NCBI GenBank assembly: GCA_949318235.1
Contig: OX439134.1
Location: forward strand, 16,252,874-16,316,873
Length of the DNA: 64,000 nucleotides
Direction: 5' to 3'
From: Ecdyonurus torrentis
Taxonomy: Eukaryota > Arthropoda > Insecta > Ephemeroptera > Heptageniidae
The translations under genes were made by a program, and so were the position numbers. Position 1 is the stretch's first letter. Every line of letters begins with the position of its first letter. Below, piece by piece: positions 23,075 to 38,678 of this stretch. Below the pieces are notes generated by a model that searched no databases, was not told the origin of the DNA, and worked only from the letters and a program-made list of their open reading frames with translations.

Positions 23075-25196
23075 ACTCTATCTGTAGCTAAGTAAGAGTC
23101 TCTATAATTTTTCAAACTGCACCTTTTACAAATTTTGCAAGTGTCGTTTTAGTTAAAGGGTATTGAAAAAGAAAAAAACAAACAATAATAATTTATTTTA
23201 AACCAAATTTTTTATTATTTATTAATCATAAAATACACTAAACCGACAAGAAAATATTTAAAATACATTATCACTTATTTCATCAGAAAAAAAATATTTA
23301 TATATCGTTAAGAAAGGAAATAAAAATAAAATTAAGAAAAAAAAAAAAAGAGTAAAAACTGCAAAATCACAGTTATTATTTTCTTATTATTATTATTATG
23401 TAATGTATTATTTAATAATAATTTCAATACGTATAATTATTTAAAAGTTAGAGAAAGTAAAATGATGAGTCTTTTTTATTTTTATTATTATTTATATAAT
23501 ATAATTATACATAATGTAACGTAATATATTTACAATTTAATGATATTTATTTAAGATTTCCCATCTGTATATCCGTACGATCATTTTTATTATTTACAAA
23601 AATTATTATGGCGACATTTTTATTTCAATTTAAATATACGATTTTATTTTTCATATGTTATTATTGAAATACAGTATATTTTAAACATTTATAAAAATTA
23701 TTTTTGATAGATATTACCCAATTTTATAAATAATAAGCTTTTAAGTTTTTACCTATATAGAAAAATGTAATTAAAATTCAAGTAATTAATTTTTTTGGGA
23801 AGGAAATAAAAATTTTCATGAGCGTTGTTTAAACATTTTTTTAATGCTTTAGTGTTTTTCACTCTTATATTTTACAGTTTAAGTGCCGATATAAAGAAGC
23901 TAAATTTCACACACTCTTAAATATAAACATTATACTTCTGATCGAAATGTAAACGTAAATGTGTGTTTTTTTGTGTGTGTGTTTTTTTTTTAATTAATTT
24001 GTATAAGAGTTCACATTTTTAGTTTACAAATTTTGTTGTAATTTTTTGTTAAAAAAAGCTTCATTGTATTTGCATTCTAGCTGTAAAAACCACGTAAATA
24101 TAAAATAAAAACCAAACAGTACTTATTATTTAAATATTTAATTAAGTTTCATCTACCCAAAAATTTCTCAATGATTTATTATAAATTACAAACTTAAATC
24201 GTTAAACTATACAAATACGATATAGGTAACGATTTTACATAATATTTTTATACTTATATAATATATTTTTTATAAACATACAAAATTATTTGATTTTTCT
24301 GACTGAAAAATAAAGTTTATTAATATTTTTAATTGTACAGTTTTTTTTTCTTCACAATTTTAACCTGTACAATTTTTTTTAGCACACAACCCTATTTACA
24401 ATATTTGCACCAAATTTTTTTTTTTTTAAAAGTAAGCAATTATTTACATAAAAATAAAATTTAAAAGAACAATAACAATATAATATAGAATGAGATTTTA
24501 TACATATTATAGAAGCGAGTTATAATGCATTTTTTGAGCACGTATTTAAATATATATTTTTTTATTAAATTTATATTTTAGTAACAATATTTTGCTTGCT
24601 ATATATAATAATTAATGCAAAGTTATATTGAAATAATATAATGGCAATAATAATGATTATTAGGAAGCACGTGAAATTTAATTTACAGATCGGTACTTTA
24701 GAAGTAAAAAGGTGTATAAATTTATTAACTTTATAAAGTATTTTCATTGACGCGCCCTTTTTCTTCTAAATTTTCAAGTATAGAATTGTATAAGGTTGTT
24801 TTTTCTATATTTTGAAATATTAGGCACTCTTTGTCTAAGTTTAATCTGACAAATGTCTATGTGAGCCTAATTTTTTTTGACAAACTGGAAATCTTGATAT
24901 GGTAAAGCAAAGCACTTTTTCTGCAACTTGCAATTGCGTTATTGTTAATCATATACAATAGCCATGAAAATTCTGATATATTATTGGCTTTTAAACATCA
25001 TACAGTAGCATTATATTGATATTCGTTAGCTTTATGGAGTAACGAAAAAATATATTATAAGAACTCTCCAAGTGGAGAGTGCTCATAATTAAAACTTGAT
25101 ATTTCTTAGACTTTAAAAGGAGTAAACTCTATAAAATAGACATTAAAAACCCATTACATTGTTTTGCAATATTTTAAGTATTGTAAAATTAACGTT
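20667..25196. other. AT-rich DNA, no gene recognised
   Basis: Holds poly-T at about 21229-21250, (CT)n at 22989-23071 and many A/T runs. The patch 21990-22130 is less AT-rich and includes TTCCGTAAGTCT, which resembles a splice donor, but no open frame with codon-like character joins it. Part of 24.5-25.4 kb may be 3' UTR of the minus-strand gene ending at 25472. Confidence 0.5.
22989..23071. repeat. (CT)n microsatellite
   Basis: About 40 CT units. The 69-aa minus frame rich in R/E is a repeat artefact. Confidence 0.9.
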
Positions 25197-25250
25197 TATG
25201 ACGTCACTAAGCTTTAAAATTCTAGCGATAATAACGTTAGTGACGTCAAC
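25197..25250. promoter_or_regulatory. Inverted pair of TGACGTCA (CRE-like) sites
   Basis: TATGACGTCACTAA and TTAGTGACGTCAA lie 27 bases apart in inverted orientation and could form a hairpin. GACGTT repeats follow. The pair is about 225 bases downstream of the host gene's stop, so it may lie in its 3' UTR. The function is not shown. Confidence 0.35.
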
Positions 25251-25471
25251 TTTGACGTTGTTACTTTAACGTTTGTAACGGCTTTTACTATTTTATCCTT
25301 AAAATAAAAACTCTTAATGATGTCATAATCGTTATTTCTACAATATTTTAATTACAAAACTGTGCTCTTTAACGCTTTTTTTAGAGTAATTAATACGCAA
25401 CTTAAAGTCGTCGTAACTCTCCAATAATGAGTGAACGAAAATCAATCCATTTATTTTGTTTCATCAGTGTC

Positions 25472-26154
25472 CTAATAAGGATGAATTGCAGCCATACCAA
25501 GTCTACCAGATGATGCAATAGAAGACCCAGCATTGCTATGTGATGGTCCCAATCTTCTATGCTGTTGCTTATAAAATTGTTGTCCCATAACTTCTGGTTC
25601 TGCATAACTATGTCTATACCTTGCATTATTTGTTTCATGAACATAATGATGTTGTAGACGAGCCGAATCTTTATCTAACCCTGGATATCTCTCATGTGTA
25701 GGAAGTTCTTGATAACCATTAGGGTGGACAGATTTCCTTTTAAATTCTTTCGCAAGTTCATGTGAATTTCTACGTCTCTCATCCTCAATATTCTCATACA
25801 TTGATCTTCTAGAACGTGTCTGAGGTTGATCATCAAAATCATCGATATCAGAGTTATTATTGACAGTTTTTGTAGGAACAGCTCTATATCTGCCTCCAGA
25901 TGGTCTTATCTCATCTTCAGAATTACTACGTCTTGGAGGTGTACGACGAGAAGCTTGGAAAGTTGCTGCTAAATTTGCTGCTGCTGTTTCTTGTCTTCGA
26001 CGTTCAAGTTGTACTTGCATTTCGTCAAATTTTTCACGTTCTAATGCATGGAATTTTTCTTTAGCATCTCTGAATCTTTCACGTGGAGACATTGGAGAAG
26101 GGGATCGTTGTCTTAGTTCAGGGTCTCGGCTCTTACGACGTACCACCAAATCAC
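25472..26154 (-). CDS. Host gene, terminal coding exon (unidentified, charged/disordered protein)
   Basis: Encodes the last 226 residues of a host protein I do not recognise. The exon starts after the acceptor TTACGTTACAG (AG at 26156-26155) and ends in TAG. It joins in phase 1 to the donor at 27070, giving ..EPT-G-DLVVRRKSRD, so the RKSRDPE repeat unit continues across the intron. The exon encodes a helical charged stretch (SPRERFRDAKEKFHALEREK, then EMQVQLERRRQE) that may form a coiled coil. After it comes a basic, Arg/Ser/His/Tyr-rich tail (for example RSRRSMYENIEDERRRN) with several possible phosphorylation sites. The open frame continues 37 nt into the intron; that part is not coding. 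The general look is that of the tail of a cytoskeletal or polarity scaffold, which is only an impression. Confidence 0.8.
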
Positions 26155-27070
26155 CTGTAACGTAAATAACATTTTCACGTGAGTTAAACATTTCTCGGTA
26201 TATAAACCATCGTTGATTTGTTAAAAATATATCATACAGGGGGCTTATTAAGTAATGATTTTAATAAAATTAAAAATACGTGAATTATTTAGGTATTTGG
26301 ATGAAACCACAACTTAATGTTAGGAAAATGTGCAAGTTTTTTGTCACTTCATAACTAACAACCCAATTCTGTTAACATGCATTAACAGCCTTAAATGGGT
26401 GAATATATAAGGGCTGTTAATTATATGAGTATAGCAAAAAACTTGTATATATTTTTCCTATCTTTAGGTAGTGGTTTTATCCCCATAGCTCAATAGTTCA
26501 TGGAAATATTAAATTATATATATTTAATACCACTACTTTGTAGCTATTTTTTGCTGGGCAGATTGAAAATACTGTATGTAATTTAATTAAAATGAATTCA
26601 ATCTTTTACCACACAGAAATAAATTAAATAACGAAATTTTAATTGCAGTGAATAATTACTATGCTATATAGCATAAATATTGCTGCATCGGAAATACAAG
26701 TTAAAATTTCTTTTATGTGCACTATATTTGTTTTAATTTGTAACATAGGTGCTATGATGTGATCAATATAGACATATTATTATAAATTAAGTTTACTGAT
26801 ATAAAGTTGGCATAATTACAACGTGTTTATTTTTGTATGTGCATATTTATGGCGAACACAAAGAACTTACACATTGTTATCAAATCAATGACGATATGTT
26901 GCTTTCTCTTGAGTGTAACTATTTCACTCCTTATATGTTCTAATTTTTTAATTAAAAATAATAATATGGACTATTTTTAATGAATAAACAGAGAAGCTAA
27001 CTTTAATATGAAATCTTACTTTTTTGCGTTTTTTTTTTTTTTTTTTAATTTTTTTATAGTCGATATTTAC
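26155..27070 (-). other. Intron of host gene
   Basis: 916 bp, GT (27070-27069) to AG (26156-26155), phase 1. It carries a degenerate family C segment (about 26610-26700) and a poly-T tract at about 27028-27048 on the plus strand. Confidence 0.8.
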
Positions 27071-27526
27071 CTGTAGGTTCTGGGTCTCTACTTTTACGCC
27101 TGTTATCTCTAGGAGGTGAATCTGGATCTCTACTATGACGTCTTACAACTTCTGCAGGAGGAGAATCTGGATCACGACTTCTACGTCGCATGACATCATG
27201 AACAGGTGACTCCGGATCTCTACTCTTACGTCTTATAACTTCATGATTAGGAGTATCAGGATCTTTACTCCTACGTCTTGGAATATCATGAGGAGGTGAC
27301 TCCGGATCACGGCTACGTCTCCTAGGAGGTGATTCTACGTCACGACTACGACGTCGTGGTAGTTCACCAGCAGGTTCAGCAAAACTTGGGACACGTCTTG
27401 GTCGTGGTAGAGATAGATCATGATTAGGGGATGTTGGGGCTGCTACACGTTGTGGTGCCCAACTTGGGGGTGCATTTCTGTGATGTGTGGGGATGGTCGG
27501 ACCATCTCGCCAATCATCTTCATCCT
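27071..27526 (-). CDS. Host gene, internal exon with RRxSRDPxSPP repeats
   Basis: Penultimate exon of the gene ending at 25472. It starts after TTTTTGTGTTACAG and ends at the donor CTACAG|GTAAATAT. It is 456 nt long and open throughout in the frame that fits the next exon. After an acidic start (EDEDDWRDGP) and a Pro-rich segment, it encodes about seven diverged units of the pattern R-R-x-S-R-D-P-(E/D)-S-P-P, with a spacing of about 11-16 residues. Each unit offers Arg-directed and proline-directed phosphorylation sites. It is not a classical RS domain, because an acidic DPE/DPD step breaks each RS pair. The exon begins with two bases of a split codon, so at least one more exon lies upstream (to the right). 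None was recognised within the window. Confidence 0.8.
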
Positions 27527-28252
27527 CTGTAACACAAAAATCAAATACATTCGTTAATTACTCAGTTAATTAGTCAGAATTATTCAGGATTAAAAAAGCT
27601 TTTAAAAATTATATGCATAGTGTTTGAGGAGTATTTCAGGTATGGAATCACAATAAAAGGATATGGAGACTTTGATGAAAACAAATCTATCTAATCAATA
27701 AAACCTTTTTTATTTCTCAATAATAAATATGTTTCTTATTTCAGATTCCCTTTGAAAAATAGGTACAAATTAACATAAATTCTATATAAAGTAAAATAAA
27801 TGCATTCAAATTCTTTTGTAAAAAATAAAATTAAAGGAATATAAATAATATAGAGGAAATTAGAAATAAAATTATGCTTCAAAACCATAAAGTATAAAAT
27901 TATAAAACCAAAATAAATCAATTTAAAATTTTGATTTATAACATACACAATATTCTATATAATTTATATAAAAAAAATTAATTAGATTCCCAAGGAAATT
28001 CAATAAAATTGTAATAATTATATCATTAACGGAAATGTGTATTAAGAAAAAAATGTCCTTTCTCTTTTTTTAACTTTATTAATAATGTTTACTTTAAAAA
28101 TTTATATAATAATAATAAAAATATATGAAAATTTATTTACATGACGGGAATAATAATTGCACTCGAAGTTGTACTGTAATAAAGTTTTAAACTCACGAAG
28201 ATGTTTTATATTACTTGTAATTCGTGCATAAAATTATTTGTATTTTTAACAT

Positions 28253-28255
<3 letters not shown>

Positions 28256-28310
<55 letters not shown>
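28256..28310. repeat. (GA)n microsatellite
   Basis: About 27 GA units, uninterrupted. Confidence 0.9.
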
Positions 28311-28314
<4 letters not shown>

Positions 28315-29579
28315 GGTGAAAGCGTATTTATAGTATTTTTGTTTTATTCTTTAAAGCTCACAAGACGTAAACAAAAGTTTATAGTTAATTCCATTGTTAT
28401 ACATATGTATATGTTATAAAGATTTGCACATATAGATATATTTTTTATCCTACAAAATGTTGAAATAATTTATTTAACAATATTATAATGTAAATTAATA
28501 GGGAGAGAGTTCTGCTTTATTATTATTATTATTATGACTGTATTTGGGATAAGTATTTTATATTAATTTTCTTAAATTATTTATTTAAAATATTTGTTTG
28601 CCCTTGCTAACTTTATAACTATTGACTATTATTTTATTCTTTGTTTTATTTTAGTTTGCTCTATGTAAATATAAATTTTGATCAGGTTTCATTAAATAGC
28701 ATATTTAAGAAAAGTATATATTTCTGGATTATTTCCCAAAATCAAACCCCTTGATGATTTGCATAAAAAAAATATCAATGAAAACCAGGTTGTTGTTTTA
28801 TGCTGTTCTATATAATATATATATTTCAATTGATCTTGAAATCGTAACAATACAAACATTTTTGCTGCTAGTTGTCCTTTAAGGAAATAATATTTCTGTC
28901 GAGAAGAGAGAGAGAGAATTTATATTCACTATTACAATTTTAAAATTATATTAAATTTAATAAACTTTAATTGCGATATAAAAAATTGAATCTATTATAG
29001 GGCTCATTACACAATTAAGACAATTTACGTCTTATATCAGTAATTAGAAATAATTTTTGCATATAATTAAAATATTATTATTAAATCTTATTCTTATAAA
29101 AATACTTCCTTGAAAATAAAATAATACAGTTATAATTTAATTACAAATTTAAATATATAGTTAGAATTAGACTTGCGTAATTATTATCGTATGTGATGGT
29201 AATTAAAGTAATTTTGTTATAAAATTACCGTATAGAAATGATATAGAATTTGAGGCATGAATGCAATTTCATACAAGGTTACATATAAAATTGCTATTTT
29301 TTGTTTGTGTTATTATAAGTAGTGAATGGATTATTTTTAGTATTATTTTACTTTCATTATTTCATATTTTTAATATTATTGCTTTTCAAATAATGGTATG
29401 TAATCTTATTAAAAAAAATGTTTTTTTTGGTGTATCATTGAACTCATATAAATGCGTAGAGAGAAATTAAATAACACTGTACATGAAAGTTAAAGGAACT
29501 CATTTAGTATATTATCATATTACTTTATACATGTCAAATGTTTGTTATGGTTTCTTTCTATAACCATGCTGTGAATTCA

Positions 29580-29582
<3 letters not shown>

Positions 29583-29625
<43 letters not shown>
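29583..29625. repeat. Poly-A tract
   Basis: About 43 A residues. Upstream sequence shows no identifiable retroposon. Confidence 0.85.
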
Positions 29626-29628
<3 letters not shown>

Positions 29629-29819
29629 GCAAGTCTGTTGTATGTTTTCAGATTCACTTACTTACATTGCATACATACAATTTAGCTTAACCATATTATA
29701 TAATTATATTGTACTATTTTTAAGGGGGCATATAAATTTAGGAGTTACGGACCGTTTTATAACCAAAATTTATGAAGTTCAACGTATATAAAAACCGAAA
29801 TAAGAAGTACACAAATCTT

Positions 29820-30123
<304 letters not shown>

Positions 30124-30954
30124 AAATTTTATGCGGATATTATTCAATGGTCTTATTAAAAAGTAATATTTTTAATATTACCTTTCAGTTACTATTATAT
30201 TAAAAACAATTCTTACTCCTTATTGGTACCATAAGATATTTAAAATTTCAATAGTGTTAACAAAATGAATGAATAATATACTATTGATTAAGCATAACGG
30301 AAAAATAACTGATTTTCTTTTTCTTTTTTGTTATATAGCATCTGTAGAATGCATTTTCAAGTCCTATTATTATTTATTTTCTTTACAATGAAGCCTATGT
30401 ATAAAATTCAACACTTTATTTTTATGCTTCAAGGTACAAACTAATCTTAAAAGAATTGATTAACATTCAGTGAAACTTAACTCTTTTAAAAATATAAAAA
30501 TTTTAACTTTTGAAACGCACCAATTTATTATAATGTGTAGCCCTTCCGGGTCATAAAAAGAGAATAAAAGAAAAAAGTTCTACTTTTTATTTCTTTGCGC
30601 AGTATGTTTTTTTTATCACACTATATAGAAAGTATAATAATGTTCTAATATGCTAAGCAAGTTTTTTTTTTTTTTTTTTTCATTTTGCTAATACCAGTCA
30701 CGACCTAAGAGCAGGACACATTGGTATGTGACGAATGAAATTATATATATATATGTATTTAAATTGGTATGAATTCCAGTTTTAATCATATGAAACAGAA
30801 CCAATCCGATACTTTTATTAGCCAGCAATTTTTTAGTTTCTATATTTTTAAGGAACAGGTCAAAGGTCTATGAATTCACCCATGTTTTGTCATTAAATAT
30901 GATCACATTTTTACTGTGATTTGTGTCAGCTACTTTTTACAATAATGAATACCA
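30124..30954. other. AT-rich DNA, no gene seen
   Basis: Poly-T near 30662-30680. No other structure recognised. Confidence 0.5.
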
Positions 30955-31214
30955 TACATGGAAAAAATTACTTCTAATGACAGGTATGTAAATTGTAATA
31001 GGTAACTTAGGTCAGGTATTGATATACTACAATCTCACCTGTAATTTAGGTGAAATGCCATCTAATCTGTAAGTGAAATTCACCTCTATTTCTATATTAT
31101 GTTTCACCTGCATTAGGTATAATTGTAGTATACTGTATTAATACCTGTTCCAAGGTAATGTTAACGTATCACATGATTTGTACTTGTTATTAGTAGTAAT
31201 TTTTTTTCCGTGTA
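30955..31214. repeat. Family D MITE, complete (260 bp)
   Basis: Inverted ends TACATGGAAAAAATTACTTCTA and TAGTAGTAATTTTTTTTCCGTGTA. Inner arms AGGTATTGATATACTACAAT and ATTGTAGTATACTGTATTAATACCT also pair. A shorter relative is at 7265-7409. Confidence 0.7.
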
Positions 31215-34289
<3,075 letters not shown>

Positions 34290-34680
34290 CGGTGAAAAAA
34301 TGCAATGCTAGCTCAATGCAGAAACATTTATGCATAAAATCATAATTTATGCTATAAATCGATTATACTACGAAGCATAATAGTTAAAATGTTCAGCCTA
34401 ATTATTACTTATGTTATTTCAAATATATCAACATTTTTAAAATACATATTTTTAATACAGTATAAATTATTAAAAAAAAATCTGTGGATAAATGCAAAGT
34501 GCATTGAATAAAAATTAATACGTAATAATTACACTAGTCTATTTTCATTATATGAATTACAACATTATTTATGCTATATTGAATATGATAACTATTTTGA
34601 ATACAGCTTAAAACATTTCCTGCATAGCATAAATATATCAATTTAACAAAATTTATGGTATAATAGTTGTCCATGTGATG
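34290..34680. repeat. Cluster of diverged family C MITE fragments
   Basis: Repeated words ATAATTTATGCTATA, AAGCATAATAGTT, ATTATTTATGCTATATTGAA and TGCATAGCATAAATAT suggest two nested or broken copies. The ends are not resolvable. Confidence 0.45.
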
Positions 34681-35629
34681 CTATTATTGTATCAGAATAT
34701 TGAAGCAAAATATCTGACTGAGAATATTATTGAAAATAATATTTAAGTATTATTTAAATAATTTATTTCCATATATAAAAGTGTATAATATGCATTCAAG
34801 TCTTTTTTCCCTATAGGAAATAAAATTGTGAAATAATTTTATTAAAGTTATAATTTTTACAAACCATCCCGACTTATTAATTTAATTTAAATAAGATAAT
34901 TTATGTTAATATTACAATAACGGTTCAATAACTCTGTTAATATAGTCATAATTTTAATGCTCGCTTCATATAATAAACTCATTTCTCATTTAGTTTTTTT
35001 AAAACAAAATTCTACATTTAAAAATAATGAGTAAGTTAAGCTATGTGATGATAAATTTAAGTTGAAGGAATCATAAAAAATATATATATATTTTTTTTTA
35101 CGAAAGTAAAGGTTAACGAGAGCTAATAAAAAAATTCGAGAGCACGCTTGAGTTTAATTAGATCTCATGAAGTAAAAATATATAAACAGAAAAGTCCATT
35201 ATTTAGTAACTTGTAAGTAAAATAGTTGCAGTTAAATATGAAAGAGGAGGCAAAAAAAAAAAAAAAAAAAAAAAATCGTTCAATTGATAGAATGCTTAAG
35301 GTTAAAAACTTTACTCTCTCTTTTATTTTATAAAAGATCTTTTGTTAAAATATTGTTTTATGTTTTTGTTTTGCCCTCTAGGCCAAATATGTGTAATATT
35401 GTTGTTATTATTCAGATCTTGACATACAAGAAATATATTTTAAAATTTATTGTTATACTTTGAATTGTATGCTATTGTGATCTATAGTGATGATTTTTTT
35501 AAGTCAATTGTTATAGTTTTATATGGTTTAGTATAGTACTGTAGTATAGTACTATACTGTAGGCTATAGTTTTTTTATTATTTTGAACAAAGAAGCTTGT
35601 TTTGTCCATAAGAGTTAGTCTGTGATAGT
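34681..35629. other. AT-rich DNA, no gene seen
   Basis: Poly-A at about 35252-35275. A short TATAGTACTATAC palindromic patch lies near 35533-35565. Confidence 0.5.
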
Positions 35630-35790
35630 GAACGAGGCGCTCACCCCTGTTTAGAGTCCCCTTAGACCCTAAAAGGGGTGTAACCAAGGTGTTAAGCTCT
35701 TATTAACTTGTTATTTCTATTAATTTGTTATCCTTTTGAGGCCCCTAGAGGGTGTTACATCCCTTTCGCGGACGAGGACCCTTGCGTTCC
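35630..35790. other. Short GC-richer patch with inverted repeat
   Basis: AAAGGGGTGTAAC (about 35677) and GTTACATCCCTTT (about 35754) are inverted with one mismatch. CCCCTTAGACCCTAAAAGGGG forms a second, inner palindrome. The composition stands out from its surroundings. There is no open frame. It may be a small unknown repeat. Confidence 0.4.
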
Positions 35791-36764
35791 AACCCTAATC
35801 AGAAACTATTTGAAGACGCATATTTTTTTTCTTCTTCAAGCTATTTTATAAATAATTGCAATTAAAAGCTGTTTAAAATAGTTGTAATAATTGTTTAAAA
35901 ACTTAAAATTCAGTGATAATAAAAAATTTTCCTCTTTTAGTTTGTTCTTTTTCTATTGTGCTAAAAAACAGAGGATATAATAGCTTTTTTTTTTAATCTA
36001 TCTTTCTCTAAATAATGCAAAACATAAAAACGCTAATCAGACAATAATTGAATGAAAACTAAAAACTCCATAACTCGTAAAAACTTAAACACCATTGATT
36101 CAAAATTAGGTCCAAAGCTAAACAAAAAAAGTAATTTATTCATAAAAATAAATTTAACACATTTTTTCTTCCAAATTATATTTTTCTTACATCGCTCTGT
36201 TTCCATTTATTACAGGAAATACCGCATGGTATTTAAATTTCTTTATATTTAACTTTCAAATTATTATTATTATTATGAGTATTAAAATAAATAATACAAA
36301 TAATATATGTATAAGATAATTATTACTTCAATAAATTTAATTATTACGATTGTTTTATTTTCCTCAATAAAAACATTAATTATTTGTAATTAAATTATAG
36401 GCAGTATTGCTAGCAGCGATTATTGATTTTTATATATAATATTAGCATTAAATATATTTAGCATCTTAATTTTTTTTCATATATTTAAGAATGCATTGTT
36501 GCTAAGTTAGGGGTAATTTGCTTGTTGTTTACCCTTTAAGCTAAAAAGCAAGGACAAAGATCAATAATGAAGAGCAAAAAGTGATTTATAATTTGCAATT
36601 ACATTTTTTTTATTATATTATACAAAGACAACCAAGGTCGAGGCCTTATCTATCAGCTTATACAATTTCCGTATTTTTATGCATTTCTATTTCTTGAAAA
36701 ACATAATAATAATACAATAATTTGGTGATAGATTATCTTATATAATAAAATGTCTTAGATTTTC
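35791..36764. other. AT-rich DNA, no gene seen
   Basis: Nothing recognisable; short plus frame at 36052-36252 is Lys/Asn-rich and unsupported. Confidence 0.5.
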
Positions 36765-37170
36765 CAATGGAGGTTATCGGTGAGATAAGAGTGAAAAATT
36801 TAGTACTCTAATGGAGGTTATCGGTTTAGCGCGCAGGGAGACGCGGGGAAAGCTAAGGGTCCCCTAATTTAACATTATACGCTTATGGGGAAAAACACTT
36901 TTTTTTTTTGGCGATTTTTGAGAAACTACTCCACCGATTTCGGAGAAATTTAAATGAGAAATACTAGACATACTTTTATGTGTTTTAAGCCATAGTCATT
37001 TTTAAGCATTTTTTTAAACCGATAACTTCCATTGATCCAATGAGAGACTATTATTTTCTGAGAAAACTATCGCACTAAAACTATAGAGATATTTAAATAC
37101 ATCATACTATAGACATACTTTTACGTATGTTTTAAGCAAATTTAAAAACAATTATGAATTTTTCATCAAT
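36765..37170. repeat. Family E TIR element (complete at 36810-37033) with duplicated end
   Basis: AATGGAGGTTATCGGTTTA at 36810 and TAAACCGATAACTTCCATT ending at 37033 are inverted repeats with one mismatch. The end motif CAATGGAGGTTATCGG also occurs 45 bases further left at 36765, a partial tandem duplication. Sequence after 37033 repeats part of the interior (GAGAAAACTATCGCAC, ACATACTTTTACGTATGTTTTAAGC). Relatives: 1475-1690, 38679-38890, 58383-58505. Confidence 0.65.
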
Positions 37171-37679
37171 TATGAATTTACTGAACATAATATTCAACAC
37201 ATAAATTTATATTCAACTTTTTACAAACTTACTCCTGACTATATAATTACACATAGGTATTTAAAATTCTTAAATGTAGTTCTTAATATATATGATATAA
37301 AATTCCTATGGTATATATAAAATGTTAAACAAACTGGACCAAGTATTTAATTATTCATGATGAGACGACATTAATTAAGGCATGATTACCTAACTGTTCT
37401 TATATACACGTGCTACATTTTGACAGCATTTTTTTTTAAATTAACTTTACAAAGCAAATTTTTAAATTTTTTAGTTCAAACACTAAATAAAAAAATAAAT
37501 AAAAAAAAACTGGCTTGTATGCAATATTAGCATCATAACAAATTGTCAGTTTATTAACATATTATATAATAAAAAAATATAAGGCATGGATTCTTCTTCT
37601 TTTTTTATATATATATATAATTCAATAGCAATATTTTAATCGGTTAAAAACAGAATCAGGAAAACCAGGGCTAAAAGGT
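37171..37679. other. AT-rich DNA, no gene seen
   Basis: Nothing recognisable on either strand. Confidence 0.5.
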
Positions 37680-37699
37680 CGTCTGGATAGTGGTCTAGC

Positions 37700-37861
37700 C
37701 TCTAGATAATATATTTGTAATAAAGTACTGAAATTTTGACACCACTATGTCAAGTGGTTGCGGAGAAATCATAATAGAAGTACTATTATATTAATTTTAA
37801 TGGGCTAAGAGCAAGCCTCCAAGTAGCTGGATTACAGGAGCACGCCACAACTCCCCAGCTA
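37700..37861 (-). repeat. 7SL RNA-like head joined to SINE-like tail
   Basis: On the minus strand, 37861-37813 reads AGCTGGGGAGTTGTGGCG, then TGCTCCTGTAATCCAGCTAC, then TTGGAGGCTTGC. This matches the 5' (Alu) domain of SRP/7SL RNA over about 48 bases, including the TGTAATCC..AGCTACT.GG..AGGCT core. The likeness then stops. The next 110 bases hold ACCACTTGACATAGTGGTGTC and an AT-rich tail, loosely like the module at 1307-1400. It may be a 7SL-derived SINE or a chimeric retropseudogene. It is too short to be a functional SRP RNA gene. Confidence 0.6.
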
Positions 37862-38678
37862 CAATAAACCGGTCCCTTAATAATGTATTAGATTTTCTAG
37901 CAGCAAATTATGAAAAGAAACTTAGCTAGATAAAGTATGATATTCTTAAAGTTACTAAATACTTTTAATACATCCAGTTTTGATTTGTTTTTTTATTAAA
38001 AATTGCCTACGAAATAAAATTAATTAATAGAATAATTAATAAGATTACAAATGATACCGTAACTTGTTTAAAATAGTTCGATGATGATGATAATAACTAA
38101 TAAACGTAAAATTAAACTTCAATCAAACAATTATATAATTTAAAATTAAATTAACGGTGAAACAAAAATTTTGTTATTATTATTAACTTAAGATTATTTT
38201 AAAGTAAACTTGTTCAAGATCTACGTTTAAAAAATATATATATATATTTTATAATAGTTTTGACCCAAAAAAATTATAACATTTATTGTTTCTTCCTTTA
38301 GGCTTTTTAACAGTCTATTTCTTAAGTATACTTCTTATATTATATTATATGGATTTATTTTATTTTTCAAAATTTTATTACATAATAAAACAAAAAAATA
38401 TCAATATCCGTATTTAGAATAATTTAATATCGTACTTAAAAACTTTTTTTGTCATAACTATATTTGAATACCTTTCACCAATCACTATGTAAAATACTTT
38501 CACAGTTAAATTTTTGCCTTCTCTACATATGGCGCATTTGTCAGTATTTATAACTTGAATGTACTGAAAAATTATACACTTAGTATTTTGGTTGGATCCA
38601 AAAGTGGGTACTGTGGGTATACATTATAGTGAGAAACCACATATAAGTTGTTGTAACTTAAAAGTTGACAAGTCTGTT
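37862..38678. other. AT-rich DNA, no gene seen
   Basis: Nothing recognisable. Confidence 0.5.

Larger units (their letters stand above)
27527..29819. other. AT-rich DNA, probably intron or upstream region; no exon seen
   Basis: Holds (GA)n at 28256-28310 and poly-A at about 29583-29625. The minus-strand gene should continue to the right, but no exon could be recognised. Confidence 0.5.

Noticed and set aside
22906..23115. R/E or S/L repeat frames (also 20496-20788, 44655-44840)
   Set aside because: Direct translation of (CT)n / (GA)n microsatellites.
37813..37861. Functional SRP (7SL) RNA gene
   Set aside because: Similarity covers only the first ~48 bases; the rest of the Alu and S domains is absent.
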